This document shows positions 56,236 to 64,000 of a stretch of 64,000 bases of DNA, piece by piece. Below the pieces are notes generated by a model. It saw only the letters and a program-made list of their open reading frames with translations, did no database searches and was not told where the DNA came from. The DNA is from Bifidobacterium olomucense (GTDB lineage: Bacteria; Actinomycetota; Actinomycetes; Actinomycetales; Bifidobacteriaceae). The stretch spans positions 434,001 through 498,000 of the forward strand of contig NZ_JAAIIG010000001.1 of NCBI RefSeq assembly GCF_012932375.1, given 5' to 3'. How positions within the stretch are numbered: the first letter of the stretch is position 1; every line of letters starts with the position of its first letter. The translations under genes and the position numbers were made by a program.

Positions 56236-57104
56236 TGTTCAACCTGCTGCATTCCGACCTGTACCGCCTCATCCACGGCCGCAAATTCTGGGTCGTCACC
56301 GTGTTGTCGGTGCTGCTGACCGCCGGCCTGCTCGTCACGCTGGTGCTGCTTGGCGGTGCCGCCGGGGCTACGCAGACCGATGCCGACGGCGTCACGGTTA
56401 CGGCCAACGCCGCCGGTCTGACGGCGTCCGGACTCGTGATGGACTCACATACCGCGATGTTGTCCAGCTCGGGACTGGGCGGCGGTTCCATGCTGGCCAT
56501 GTTCGTCGCCGTGCTCGCCGTACTGGCCGTGATGGACGACTGGGACGCCGGCTTCGCCAAGAACCTGCTCGCCGGACGGCGCGGCAGGTCGGGCTATGTC
56601 GCCGGGCGACTGGTGCTGGCGGTGTTGCTGACCGTATGGAACATGGTCGTGGCGATCGCCTCGCTGGAGTTGGCGTGCCTTGCGCTCGGCGTTCGGTTCC
56701 GCCACGCGGAACGTGTCGGCGTCTATCTGGGATTCTGCGGGCTCAAGATACTTGGCGTGGTCACGTTCGTGCTGATCGTCGTCGCGCTGACGATGATTGT
56801 GCGCAGCAAGGCGTTCGGAGTCGCCGCCGCGGTGCTGGTTGGCGCGGGTATCCTGGGATCGCTGGCGAACATCGTCCTGTCGTCGGCCGCCATGTATCTG
56901 CCGTGGATGGCGCGACTGACGCCGTGGCTGCCGTCGAACAACGTGAAGCTGTACACCGATGGCACCGGACTGTTCGCCACGACGGCCGGCGGCGCATCGC
57001 TCGGCATGCCGGTCTGGGCGCATGCGCTGATCTGCTTCGCCGGCTGGATCATCCTGTCTGTCGGCACGACGCTCCTTGTCAACCGCCGTCGTGACGTGTG
57101 CTGA
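56232..57104 (+). CDS. ABC transporter permease (LanE/BcrB-like)
   Basis: 290-aa permease with six hydrophobic segments. A signature of the group is the first helix right after a short cytoplasmic start (LLHSDLYRLIHGRKFWVVTV), then a large extracellular loop of about 40 residues. ATG 56232 overlaps the ATPase stop, so both are coupled; ATG 56235 is an equally placed start. The kinase gene overlaps its end by 7 bases. Confidence 0.88.
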   Translation: MMFNLLHSDLYRLIHGRKFWVVTVLSVLLTAGLLVTLVLLGGAAGATQTDADGVTVTANAAGLTASGLVMDSHTAMLSSSGLGGGSMLAMFVAVLAVLAVMDDWDAGFAKNLLAGRRGRSGYVAGRLVLAVLLTVWNMVVAIASLELACLALGVRFRHAERVGVYLGFCGLKILGVVTFVLIVVALTMIVRSKAFGVAAAVLVGAGILGSLANIVLSSAAMYLPWMARLTPWLPSNNVKLYTDGTGLFATTAGGASLGMPVWAHALICFAGWIILSVGTTLLVNRRRDVC

Positions 57105-58069
57105 CAATCGGTGACATGGTGATGATGGGACTGCTGGCCGGGCTGGTCGCGGGGATCGCGATCGGCTCGGCCGTGTATGGGCGCGAGATACGGCGGATGG
57201 CGCGCTTCCTGCGCGAACGTCCGGCAGAGAGCAATGCACGGTTGAGCGTGGAACTGCCTGACGGGTCGAGCCGTGAACTTGCCCGGGCGATCAACGCGCA
57301 ACTGGATACGATCCAGACCGAACGGATCACTGCGATGGTCAAGGCGCAGGAATTCCAGCGTGACCTGTCGTCGCTTGCGCATGATGTGCGTACGCCGCTT
57401 ATGGGAGCGCAGGGGCATATTCAATTGGCGATGGAAGATGCCCGTAGCCAGGCAACAAGGAATCCGGGAACCGAGATGCAACCCCATCCGGCGTCCGATC
57501 GCGAGCGCCACTTGGAGGTGGCGTTGCAGCGGTTGGATGACGTGCGAGATCTGCTTGACCAATTGTTCTCCTATGCGCGCGCCGCTGATCCTGATCAGAT
57601 ACTTGATATTGAGCCGGTTGCCGTCCAGCCGTTGATCGCCGAGGTGCTCGTGGGGCATTATCCCGAATTCGAGGAGCGTGGGTGGGAGCCGATACTCGAA
57701 TTTGACGATGAGCGATTCATGCTGGAAGCTGATCGGACCGCGCTGCGTCGCATTATCGACAATCTCGTCACCAATGCGTTAAGACATGGCGCCGGGGCGC
57801 CGGTCATCACGCAACGCGGCGACGCGATTGCATTCTCCAACCCCATTGCCGCTCAAGCCGCCGCCGGCATCGATACTGCTCGGCTGTTCGACCGTTTCTA
57901 TCAGGCGGATGACGCCCGCGGCTCCAAAGGGTCAGGCCTAGGGCTCGCGGTAGCCCAATCCTTGGCCGGGGCCATGCACCTTCATCTGTCCGCCACGGTG
58001 GAGCGCGCCACAAACGCCGATGCTGCGGATGCCTTGCTGTCCATTGCGATCACGCCGACTAACTCATGA
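57098..58069 (+). CDS. Sensor histidine kinase of the ABC/two-component module
   Basis: 323-aa kinase starting with GTG 57098 inside the permease end. A single N-terminal hydrophobic segment (GLLAGLVAGIAIGSAVYG) leaves almost no extracellular part, so it probably senses through the ABC permease. The H box is SLAHDVRTPLMGAQG, the N box LRRIIDNLVTNALRHG and the G box GSKGSGLGLAVAQSL. It completes the set with the regulator at 54168. Confidence 0.92.
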   Translation: MLTIGDMVMMGLLAGLVAGIAIGSAVYGREIRRMARFLRERPAESNARLSVELPDGSSRELARAINAQLDTIQTERITAMVKAQEFQRDLSSLAHDVRTPLMGAQGHIQLAMEDARSQATRNPGTEMQPHPASDRERHLEVALQRLDDVRDLLDQLFSYARAADPDQILDIEPVAVQPLIAEVLVGHYPEFEERGWEPILEFDDERFMLEADRTALRRIIDNLVTNALRHGAGAPVITQRGDAIAFSNPIAAQAAAGIDTARLFDRFYQADDARGSKGSGLGLAVAQSLAGAMHLHLSATVERATNADAADALLSIAITPTNS

Positions 58070-58095
58070 TTCAGGTGATTCAGGTGATTCAGGTG
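58067..58095. repeat. Three copies of a 9-bp repeat at the kinase stop
   Basis: TGATTCAGG occurs three times in a row beginning at the TGA stop of the kinase. This is a possible slippage site; copy number may vary between strains. Confidence 0.7.
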
Positions 58096-58183
58096 TTGAG
58101 CGGCTGATGGGTGCGTTGCCGCGATACGCCGATATCGACGACCTGTTTTTTGACAACGACCTATCTGCACCGGAACGCGGCGA

Positions 58184-59794
58184 CTAGTCGGCGAACGATT
58201 GGATCTCGGAGGAGAGGGAGTCCGGGGCCAGTATGGCGGTACTGGTCATGCGACCCTCGAAATAGCGGGTTTCCTTCAATTCACCGCGAATGGTGTCTTG
58301 GAAATGCTGCTCATGGCGTTCGACCGCCGGAGACCCGATATCAAGGGCATTGTGGTAGGCGGCCTGATGGTATTTGAGCCAATGGCTGATCTCCTTGCCG
58401 TCGGTGGCGTCGCCAGCGACCGGAGCGGCATCATAAGGTGTAAGCCCGTAAATGCGTGTAGCACCTGGAGTACATGCGCCATCCTCATCCACGGTGCTTT
58501 CCGTCGGAGCCGGGGCGGGTGACACATGCCCGCTGACGGTCAGCCAATTGTCGGTGGACGGATTGGCGGCACCGTCCAGCGCGGCTACGAACTCATCATC
58601 GATTTCCACGCTGGTGACCCACGTGCTGCTCGGAATCGGATGATTCGCCACGGGAGAGCCGGCGGTGACCACATGCTCTATGGTGTAGTCATCCGCCCAA
58701 TCTGAAGCGATGGTCGCCGCCACGATTCCGCCTTGCGAATGGCCTACCATCGCTACAGGCTCATCGGCGCCGATGCCTGCCTGTTGCATGGCCTCGACGA
58801 CCATCCGTGCGCTATCCGCTCTGCGTCGACGTTCCTGATCGGAGCTCATGAGCTCCACATTCTGTTCCCAACCGAATGGAGAGTCCGGCTGCCCGTCCGT
58901 GCCGGGAATGGTGACCAGCCAGGCATTCGTGCCGTCGCCGCGTTCATATCGTTGAATGGCTATGGTGCCATATTCCAGTCCGCTGCCCAGATCGACCTTG
59001 CCGAGGCGCTCTTCCGCCAATCGCCGCAGATTCTCCATCGATTCGCTGACCGTTCCACTGGCACGCACCACATCGACGTCGGTGGTGACCTCGCGTACGG
59101 TGAGATGATTGCCTTGCATGATGTCCTTGACCGGTCCGGATACGCTGGCGATTTTGCCGGCACCCTTATTGACCTCATCGGTATGGGCCACGCCTTTGCC
59201 TATCGGCACGCCTCCTACCAGAGCGCCGATGCCGCTGATGGCCCCCTCCTGCAGCGGGGAAGTGAACGTGGACATCCACGACGGATCGGGCTTGCCATCA
59301 ATGCCCCAGCCTGCCAGCAAACCACCTGTGGCCACCGCGCCGAGCCCGATGAGACCGTGCACCGGAGCGGCCTGTATGCCGGCTTGCAACAATTCGGTGA
59401 ACGCGCGCCGGTTGGCCAACTCCGTTTCGGAATACAGGCTGTGCGCACGAATCAGCAGATTGGCGGTGGCGTAGAGATCGTCGCACAGTTGCTGGCACGC
59501 CGTCGCATGCATGTGGCAACGCTCTCCTAGCGTCGCATAGTCGAGGGTTTCATGCCCCGGAATGGTCATGGATGGATTCCCGCTGATGAGCGTGGCGCAC
59601 ATGGGCGCACTGTTGCGATGTGACTGGAGCTGCAACGCCACCGATCCCCAAGCGCTCGATAGCGCCGCAAAGCCGTCTGCCTCATCGTCCAAAGCCTTGG
59701 CCAAAGCCGTGTATTCAGCGACCTGAGCCGGAGCATAGCCCACGCCGCCGTACACCGACGACTCCACTTGCCACCAATCGTTCTGCTCGTTCAT
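58184..59794 (-). CDS. Alpha/beta hydrolase with ESX-like helical N-terminus
   Basis: 536-aa protein in three parts. Residues 1-145 are helical, with YAPAQVAEYTALAKALDDEA and SSAWGS resembling WXG100/LXG-type secretion domains. Residues 145-230 are a Gly/Ala-rich region of the kind seen in membrane-inserting or linker parts. Residues 270-500 are a lipase-like serine hydrolase: IPGTDG, nucleophile Ser353 in VGHSQGGIVAA, TAGSPVANHPIPSS, EIDDEFVAALDG (likely Asp) and HWLKYHQAAYH (likely His). No classic signal peptide is seen. AAAGGTAG precedes ATG 59794, and the WXG-like gene ends 6 bases upstream. A secreted lipase effector is a hypothesis. Confidence 0.8.
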   Translation of the reverse strand: MNEQNDWWQVESSVYGGVGYAPAQVAEYTALAKALDDEADGFAALSSAWGSVALQLQSHRNSAPMCATLISGNPSMTIPGHETLDYATLGERCHMHATACQQLCDDLYATANLLIRAHSLYSETELANRRAFTELLQAGIQAAPVHGLIGLGAVATGGLLAGWGIDGKPDPSWMSTFTSPLQEGAISGIGALVGGVPIGKGVAHTDEVNKGAGKIASVSGPVKDIMQGNHLTVREVTTDVDVVRASGTVSESMENLRRLAEERLGKVDLGSGLEYGTIAIQRYERGDGTNAWLVTIPGTDGQPDSPFGWEQNVELMSSDQERRRRADSARMVVEAMQQAGIGADEPVAMVGHSQGGIVAATIASDWADDYTIEHVVTAGSPVANHPIPSSTWVTSVEIDDEFVAALDGAANPSTDNWLTVSGHVSPAPAPTESTVDEDGACTPGATRIYGLTPYDAAPVAGDATDGKEISHWLKYHQAAYHNALDIGSPAVERHEQHFQDTIRGELKETRYFEGRMTSTAILAPDSLSSEIQSFAD

Positions 59795-59800
59795 GATCGG

Positions 59801-60154
59801 CTACCTTTGAGCGATGGCGACGGTAGCCGCCATATCCTGATCCAGCAGCAGTATCGACTGTGCGACACGGTCCATCCGGGTTCGAAACAGATCGGCGGCT
59901 TTGCCGGTCCAAGCGATGGCTTTCGCGCGGGACGCCACGACGGTAGCGTGATCCGACTGCGCCAGCGTGGATCGCTGATGGACGGCGATGAGATTGCGGC
60001 TGCGCTCCACGGCGTCATGACATGGGCATTGGTCATACCCGAACGGTGTGAACGAATTGCCGGCGAGACCGGCGAACGGATCGATGGGCGACGGTGTGGT
60101 GGCGGCATATGAGTTGCGATACATGGTCATGGCACCAGATAACGGCCTCGGCAT
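59801..60154 (-). CDS. WXG-motif small protein (ESX-like partner of the hydrolase)
   Basis: 117-aa protein with no known enzymatic domain. The last 70 residues are predicted helical and contain the turn motif AIAWTGKAADLFRTRMDRV (Trp82-x-Gly84), the pattern that joins the two helices of WXG100 proteins. The N-terminal 45 residues are Pro/Gly/Cys-rich. It is followed after 6 bases by the hydrolase gene, the tight pairing expected of a secreted partner or chaperone and its client. ATG 60154 is used with GGTGG upstream; ATG 60130 and 60124 are alternatives. Confidence 0.7.
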   Translation of the reverse strand: MPRPLSGAMTMYRNSYAATTPSPIDPFAGLAGNSFTPFGYDQCPCHDAVERSRNLIAVHQRSTLAQSDHATVVASRAKAIAWTGKAADLFRTRMDRVAQSILLLDQDMAATVAIAQR

Positions 60155-60374
60155 GAGCGTTGTCCACCCGAACCGGGGTATGTGGTTCCAGCTTGCCGTT
60201 TTCCGCCTCAGTTATGCACAAATGATGTGGATGGTGCAAACAGAAAAAGTCCAAGAGGTGGAATATGGCAACGATGTCACAAAGGGTATCGGCGGAACCG
60301 GCAGATTGGCCTCATCGATACCCTCGTATGTCATACATCTATATGACATGCATCGTGATGCACAAGATGGTGCG
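60155..60374. promoter_or_regulatory. Region upstream of the WXG-hydrolase pair with two inverted repeats
   Basis: No coding frame of note. GGGTATCG/CGATACCC lies at 60284-60323. ATGTCATA/TATGACAT, a 22-bp palindrome with a 6-base centre, lies at 60328-60349. They may end the upstream VWA operon or act as an operator for the WXG gene. Both genes are read on the minus strand. Confidence 0.5.
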
Positions 60375-60968
60375 CTACCAGGGCTTGGTCGCACCCGTGC
60401 CCTTATGCTCGGTGGCTTGTTGTCCGGAGGACTCGGAGGAAGTGGCATCGGACTGGGGGTCGGTGGATTGCTGGTTGGCCTTGAGCAACTCTTCGACCTG
60501 TTTCTTCTGCGCCTCGGTGAGCGAACCGCCCTTCTTGCTCTGGGAGGTAGCGGAGTCCGTCTGCTGTTGCGCCTGAGCGTTGTCGGTGTCTGCGCCGTTG
60601 CCCTGCACTTCGGCACGTTTGAGCGTGATTTTCGTCAGCTGTGAGGATATATCGGCATTCGCGTCAATGGCGTCGCGAATTGAAGGCAGCAGCAACGAGC
60701 GCATACGTCCGGCTTCGGCGAACTGGGCATCGGTCTGCTGTTGCTGCGCATGCAACGTGGTGATATCCGTGGAATCGTCCTGTGCAGCCTTGATGTTGGC
60801 GTTTAACGACTTGGTGGCCTGATTGAACGACCTGGAGGCCGAGAGATTCACTGCAGCCACACCGGCCACGACGACCAGCAGCACGGCGACAATCGCCAAT
60901 GCGATGCGTACGCCAAGCGGAGCGCGAGATACGCCACGGCGCGGCGTATCAACGTTGCTGTTCATCAT
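60375..60968 (-). CDS. Single-pass membrane protein with coiled-coil exterior, unknown function
   Basis: 197-aa protein. One transmembrane helix at about residues 24-44 (IALAIVAVLLVVVAGVAAV) is followed by a polar helical region (NQATKSLNANIKAAQDD, then Gln/Ser/Thr/Ala-rich to the end). No enzymatic motif is seen. AAGGAGG directly upstream sets ATG 60968, which overlaps the stop of the VWA gene. It is the last gene of the DUF58/VWA operon and presumably works with those proteins at the membrane. Confidence 0.8.
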   Translation of the reverse strand: MMNSNVDTPRRGVSRAPLGVRIALAIVAVLLVVVAGVAAVNLSASRSFNQATKSLNANIKAAQDDSTDITTLHAQQQQTDAQFAEAGRMRSLLLPSIRDAIDANADISSQLTKITLKRAEVQGNGADTDNAQAQQQTDSATSQSKKGGSLTEAQKKQVEELLKANQQSTDPQSDATSSESSGQQATEHKGTGATKPW

Positions 60969-61996
60969 AGGAACCTCCTTGAAGCTGCCAGCCATGCGCC
61001 GACCTCCCATGCCAACAGAGCGGCCAAAGCTATGGCCAACGGCCATACCACAGGTGTGACGCGCGTGCGTTCCTTGACCGTAGCGGTCACCTTCCATTGG
61101 TTCGAGGCCTTGGCCGAGACCGCGTTTGCCGCAGTCGTGGTGGCGTTCATCGCCACGTAAGTGCCGCTGATCTCATCGGCGATCGCCTTGAGCGTGTCCT
61201 CATCCATCTTGGAGACTCCCGGCTGACCGGTATCCGGATCAATCACCCATTGTCCGGTGTTGTTGGAATCGCCGGCACTGACGCCATCGGCGACGATCGG
61301 AATCTTGCCGCCTGCGGTCGATCCCACACCTATGGTGAACCCATCATCAAGATACTGGCGCAGCGAGGAGAAGGTGCGGCGCGTGACATTCGAGGTCTGC
61401 TCGCCGTCGGTGATGAGATACAGGATGATGGCGTCATCGGGATGCGCCTCACGAATCGCCTTGGCGGTCACCAGCAGCTGATCGATCGGAGCATCCAAGC
61501 TGGAGCCGGATGACGTGGATGTGGACTCTACCGCCAGCGTATCCGCCCAATTGTCGATGGCGGGAACATCTGGCGTGAGCGGTACGTCGAGCGTGCCCGA
61601 AGCGCCGAATCGAATGGCTGCGAAACTGGCGTCAGGATAAGCGTCGGTCAATCCGTGTACTGCGTCGCGCGCGGCCTCGATGCGGGTGATGGCCTGATCC
61701 GAACCGTACTGGGCATCCGTTACAGCCATGGAACCGGTGGTATCAACGGCCACGATCACATCCGTGGCATTGACCGCGCGGGAGGTCGTCGAAGACACCG
61801 TACTCGGCGTCAGCACCATGATCGCAGCGATCAACAGCATCAGCGTGCGTCGTATGGCCGCCACAACGGTTTCGTCACTGTTGGCGCGTCGGCGTACGAA
61901 CAACACGATTTCCGCCACGGCCATAAGACCAAGTGCCGCGGCGAGGATTCCCGAGACGAGCCAGCCGAAAACGGGGGAGAAGGTGAATCCGGTCAT
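60965..61996 (-). CDS. VWA-domain membrane protein (BatA/BatB-like), first copy
   Basis: 343-aa protein with two N-terminal helices (about residues 10-35 and 48-66), a von Willebrand A domain, and a C-terminal helix near residue 325. The metal-site motif is VDTTGSM, a DxTxS version, with IITDGEQTSN-type later block (here YLITDGEQTSN). GGAGG sets ATG 61996, which overlaps the stop of the next VWA gene in the operon. Such proteins accompany MoxR ATPases and DUF58 proteins in envelope stress or assembly functions. Confidence 0.86.
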   Translation of the reverse strand: MTGFTFSPVFGWLVSGILAAALGLMAVAEIVLFVRRRANSDETVVAAIRRTLMLLIAAIMVLTPSTVSSTTSRAVNATDVIVAVDTTGSMAVTDAQYGSDQAITRIEAARDAVHGLTDAYPDASFAAIRFGASGTLDVPLTPDVPAIDNWADTLAVESTSTSSGSSLDAPIDQLLVTAKAIREAHPDDAIILYLITDGEQTSNVTRRTFSSLRQYLDDGFTIGVGSTAGGKIPIVADGVSAGDSNNTGQWVIDPDTGQPGVSKMDEDTLKAIADEISGTYVAMNATTTAANAVSAKASNQWKVTATVKERTRVTPVVWPLAIALAALLAWEVGAWLAASRRFL

Positions 61997-63048
61997 CGCT
62001 TCAACCTCCATGCGCATGCGATCCACAACGCCAATATGATGACCAACGCGAGTACCCACAGTCCCGGGGCGTCCGTCATGGCGGATTTCGCCTTGTTCTC
62101 CACATCCGTATCGCGTCGTGACTGGATATCCTTGATCAGTTCGTTGACCGAAGCTCCGCTTGATTGCGTCAGGAAAATCCCGCCGTGGGATTCGATCGCG
62201 GATTGCATTTCGAGTGTGGCCTGATCGTTTTCGCTGGATTTCGGTCCGGAATACAGGCCGTCCACCGTAATCTGGGTCTGCTTGGTCAAGTCCAACGCCT
62301 CGGCGAGCGAGTATGTCGGCGTGCCTGACACCACATTGTCGGTGGCCAGCACGATGGAGGCCGCACGAGCCCGCTCCGCATTGGTCTGATTCGCGTCGCC
62401 GTAGGCGAACCCCGGCAGCATCGCCGCGCAGGAAACCACGCCGTCACCGATCAATGAAGTGGCATCCTTGCGGTTCTGCGTACCCTCAAGCCATCGGGCG
62501 ATGCTCTGATATTCGGTATCGGACATCTTGTCGATATCGTCCTGCGATTCAACGCCTTTCAGCACTTTGCTCGCGGCCGTCAATTGATCGGTGACCAGCG
62601 CGTAATCATCGGTGAGCGGAAATACCGTGCGGGACGTCGAATTGAAAATACTCAAACCGATTCGTTCGCCCTCGAAATGCTTCACCAGCTCAAGATAGGT
62701 GTCGATCACCTGCCGATCATAGGGGAGCGTGGAGCCGGAAACATCCAAGCACAGCACAATGTCTCGGCTCGACGCACGTTCGTCTCCCGAATCCACCTGA
62801 CTGGGGCGGCCGATAAGCACAACGGCCAATCCGAGTGCCACAATCATCAGTGCAACGCTCAGACGGTTCAGCACACGCCATTGACGGAACATGCGTGACG
62901 CATACTCCGTATTGAGATCATCGTCCAGCGAAAACACGGGCTCTTCACCGGTGCGACTGCGTCTTGCGAACGCAAAAGCCAGCACGATGAACGCCAGCGC
63001 CGCCAATGTGCCGGCCAGCAAGCCCCAAGGCCAATGCCATGCAAGCAT
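61993..63048 (-). CDS. VWA-domain membrane protein (BatA/BatB-like), second copy
   Basis: 351-aa protein with two N-terminal helices, a VWA domain and a C-terminal helix (LWVLALVIILALWIACAW). The metal site is LCLDVSGST, the canonical DxSxS. FEGERIGLSIFNSTSRTVFPL follows, then IVLATDNVVSG. ATG 63048 is chosen because it overlaps the upstream stop by 4 bases and has AAAGGTGG ahead. It is in the middle of the coupled operon and is likely a partner of the other VWA protein. Confidence 0.88.
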   Translation of the reverse strand: MLAWHWPWGLLAGTLAALAFIVLAFAFARRSRTGEEPVFSLDDDLNTEYASRMFRQWRVLNRLSVALMIVALGLAVVLIGRPSQVDSGDERASSRDIVLCLDVSGSTLPYDRQVIDTYLELVKHFEGERIGLSIFNSTSRTVFPLTDDYALVTDQLTAASKVLKGVESQDDIDKMSDTEYQSIARWLEGTQNRKDATSLIGDGVVSCAAMLPGFAYGDANQTNAERARAASIVLATDNVVSGTPTYSLAEALDLTKQTQITVDGLYSGPKSSENDQATLEMQSAIESHGGIFLTQSSGASVNELIKDIQSRRDTDVENKAKSAMTDAPGLWVLALVIILALWIACAWRLKR

Positions 63049-63629
63049 CAGAAACGCCACCTTTCCACCAGATTGGATACCCATTGAGCGGCCTGCTGCA
63101 CACTGACCTCACCGGATTGACGATGGAACGAGTCATCATCGGCGAATTCCGGCGGATACAAGGCGCTGATGGTCTGTTTGAGCGTATCCAGACTTTGTCG
63201 GTTCGCGGGGGTGCGCGTCAAATAGGTCAAATCGGTAAGCGTACTGGACTCGAATTGCCGTCCTGAAGCCGAGCTGGCGAACTGACGGGCGATGGCCGCC
63301 AATTCGGCGAAGGCTTCGGCGCGTTCGAGTTCGCCGGCCGCATGCCGATTCACGACATCATCGATACGCGCACGCCACACGTTCTTCGAGGCGTTGCCGC
63401 TGTGCGCACCGCGAGACGGGGCATTGGATTGTGTCCGTCGCGCAGGGCGGCCAAGCAGTACCGTCAATATGATCAGCACCACGGCGGCCAACAGGCATAC
63501 CGCGATCACAGCGATCAGCGAGCCGGACAAGGCAAGGGAATCCACCGGTTTGAGATCGCCGATTTCATCGGCGAGCGTGACGGCATTCGTCAGCATATTC
63601 GTGATTCCCGTATCGGTCAGTTCAATCAT
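63048..63629 (-). CDS. Membrane protein of the MoxR/VWA operon, DUF4381-like position
   Basis: 193-aa protein. An external N-terminus of about 35 residues precedes one membrane helix (SLIAVIAVCLLAAVVLIILTVL), then a basic cytoplasmic helical domain (RARIDDVVNRHAAGELE, LSTLTDLTYLTRTPAN-like). The position between DUF58 and VWA genes matches the small DUF4381 member of these operons, but sequence identity to the family is only suggested. Both ends overlap neighbours by ATGA. Confidence 0.72.
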   Translation of the reverse strand: MIELTDTGITNMLTNAVTLADEIGDLKPVDSLALSGSLIAVIAVCLLAAVVLIILTVLLGRPARRTQSNAPSRGAHSGNASKNVWRARIDDVVNRHAAGELERAEAFAELAAIARQFASSASGRQFESSTLTDLTYLTRTPANRQSLDTLKQTISALYPPEFADDDSFHRQSGEVSVQQAAQWVSNLVERWRF

Positions 63630-64000
63630 TGCGCGCCCGCCAATCCGTTCAATTCAGGCAGCTGTCCCAGCCGGTTGCGCGTGGTGCGGGCCAACGCCGC
63701 GCTGACCAGACGGACGAAACGGCGGAACATGTCTTCGCTGGAAGACGCATGGATCATATGGGAGCCGGCCTTGGCGAGCTCCTGCTCCAACGCCGCCGCC
63801 ATATAGGCGCGATGCGCATCAACCTGTGCGGCGGCCGTTGTGGAGCGCAGGAATGCAGGTACTCGACGCGGTCCCACGCCATCGGTGATGCTACGGCGCT
63901 CGTCTTTGGCGGGAACCGTGAACGGGTTCAACGTGCCCACATCGATCAGCACCATCGGATGCGTGCGGGCAATGCGACGTATGGCTTCGATATGACGCTC
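63626..64000 (-). CDS. DUF58-domain protein (partial, C-terminal)
   Basis: At least 125 residues of the C-terminal part, cut by the window edge. Visible text ERHIEAIRRIARTHPMVLID and VGTLNPF matches the VWA-like end of DUF58 proteins that accompany MoxR ATPases. The catalytic or binding CxP(T/D)RY-type motif of the N-terminal half is outside the window. Its stop overlaps the next start by 4 bases. A moxR gene is expected upstream, beyond 64000. Confidence 0.8.
   Translation of the reverse strand, partial: ERHIEAIRRIARTHPMVLIDVGTLNPFTVPAKDERRSITDGVGPRRVPAFLRSTTAAAQVDAHRAYMAAALEQELAKAGSHMIHASSSEDMFRRFVRLVSAALARTTRNRLGQLPELNGLAGAQ

Noticed and set aside
58107..58187. A 26-codon frame between the kinase and the hydrolase gene
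   Set aside because: There is no ribosome-binding site, it overlaps the end of the opposite gene, and its composition gives no support for a real peptide.
59870..59895. GGTTCGAAA resembling the T-loop of a tRNA
   Set aside because: It lies inside the coding sequence of the WXG-motif gene and no acceptor or anticodon stems can be formed around it.

Overview
The window is about 64 kb of high-GC actinobacterial chromosome. Gene content points to Bifidobacterium of the longum/breve type: a secreted serpin, a sucrose/fructo-oligosaccharide operon, a ThiE-ThiC fusion, a Pup system without proteasome core genes, an actinobacterial PriA with no helicase motifs, and several glycosidases of a gut carbohydrate degrader. 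The genus assignment is inference from remembered gene content; no database search was run. I saw no rRNA, tRNA, CRISPR array, insertion sequence or phage gene.

Layout. 1-1653: end of a membrane protein, recO and uppS. 1639-3115: a duplicated 57-bp hairpin element and a nucleoside hydrolase. 3156-7560: LacI regulator, a double palindromic operator, sugar permease and beta-fructofuranosidase. 7797-9910: permease and binding lipoprotein of a thiamine-precursor (THI5-like) ABC transporter, with no ATPase gene beside them. 10017-12885: membrane-anchored serpin and an MFS transporter. 13193-18445: thiamine operon on the minus strand (TPP riboswitch, thiM, thiE-thiC fusion, thiD, thiamine-binding protein), ending at a 38-bp perfect inverted repeat. 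18618-23138: pepC, glyS, dus. 23292-28552: division and envelope block (ftsZ, sepF, yggT, divIVA/wag31, lspA, pseudouridine synthase). 28536-32478: priA, serB, dedA.

32544-38583 is a pupylation locus: ARC/Mpa ATPase, Dop, a degenerate inositol-monophosphatase-like protein, Pup ending in GGE, and PafA. There are no prcA/prcB genes here, and the ATPase lacks the C-terminal docking tail used to bind a 20S proteasome. 38676-40789 is a LytTR/GHKL two-component system. 40914-49376 is a glycosidase island: GH43, a GtrA-like membrane protein, a domain-permuted GH3 with membrane helices at both ends and visibly more A+T, and GH2. 49500-54069: HU, a large flippase-like membrane protein, purB.

54168-58069 is an antimicrobial-peptide-type module: OmpR-like regulator, ABC ATPase, permease and histidine kinase. 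A run of five tandem 11-bp repeats lies ahead of the ABC genes. 58184-60154 encodes a WXG-motif protein and a 536-aa alpha/beta hydrolase with its own ESX-like helical N-terminus. This pair is the best candidate for an undescribed system. 60375-64000 (minus strand) is a translationally coupled DUF58/VWA/VWA cluster of the MoxR-associated type, cut by the window edge.

How the genes work together. The csc genes import and cleave fructosides. The thi genes make or salvage the thiamine precursors, since ThiC and ThiM are present but no thiazole synthase is seen. FtsZ, SepF and DivIVA form the septation and polar-growth group. The Pup locus probably tags and untags proteins, with ATP-driven unfolding but without degradation by a 20S core encoded here.
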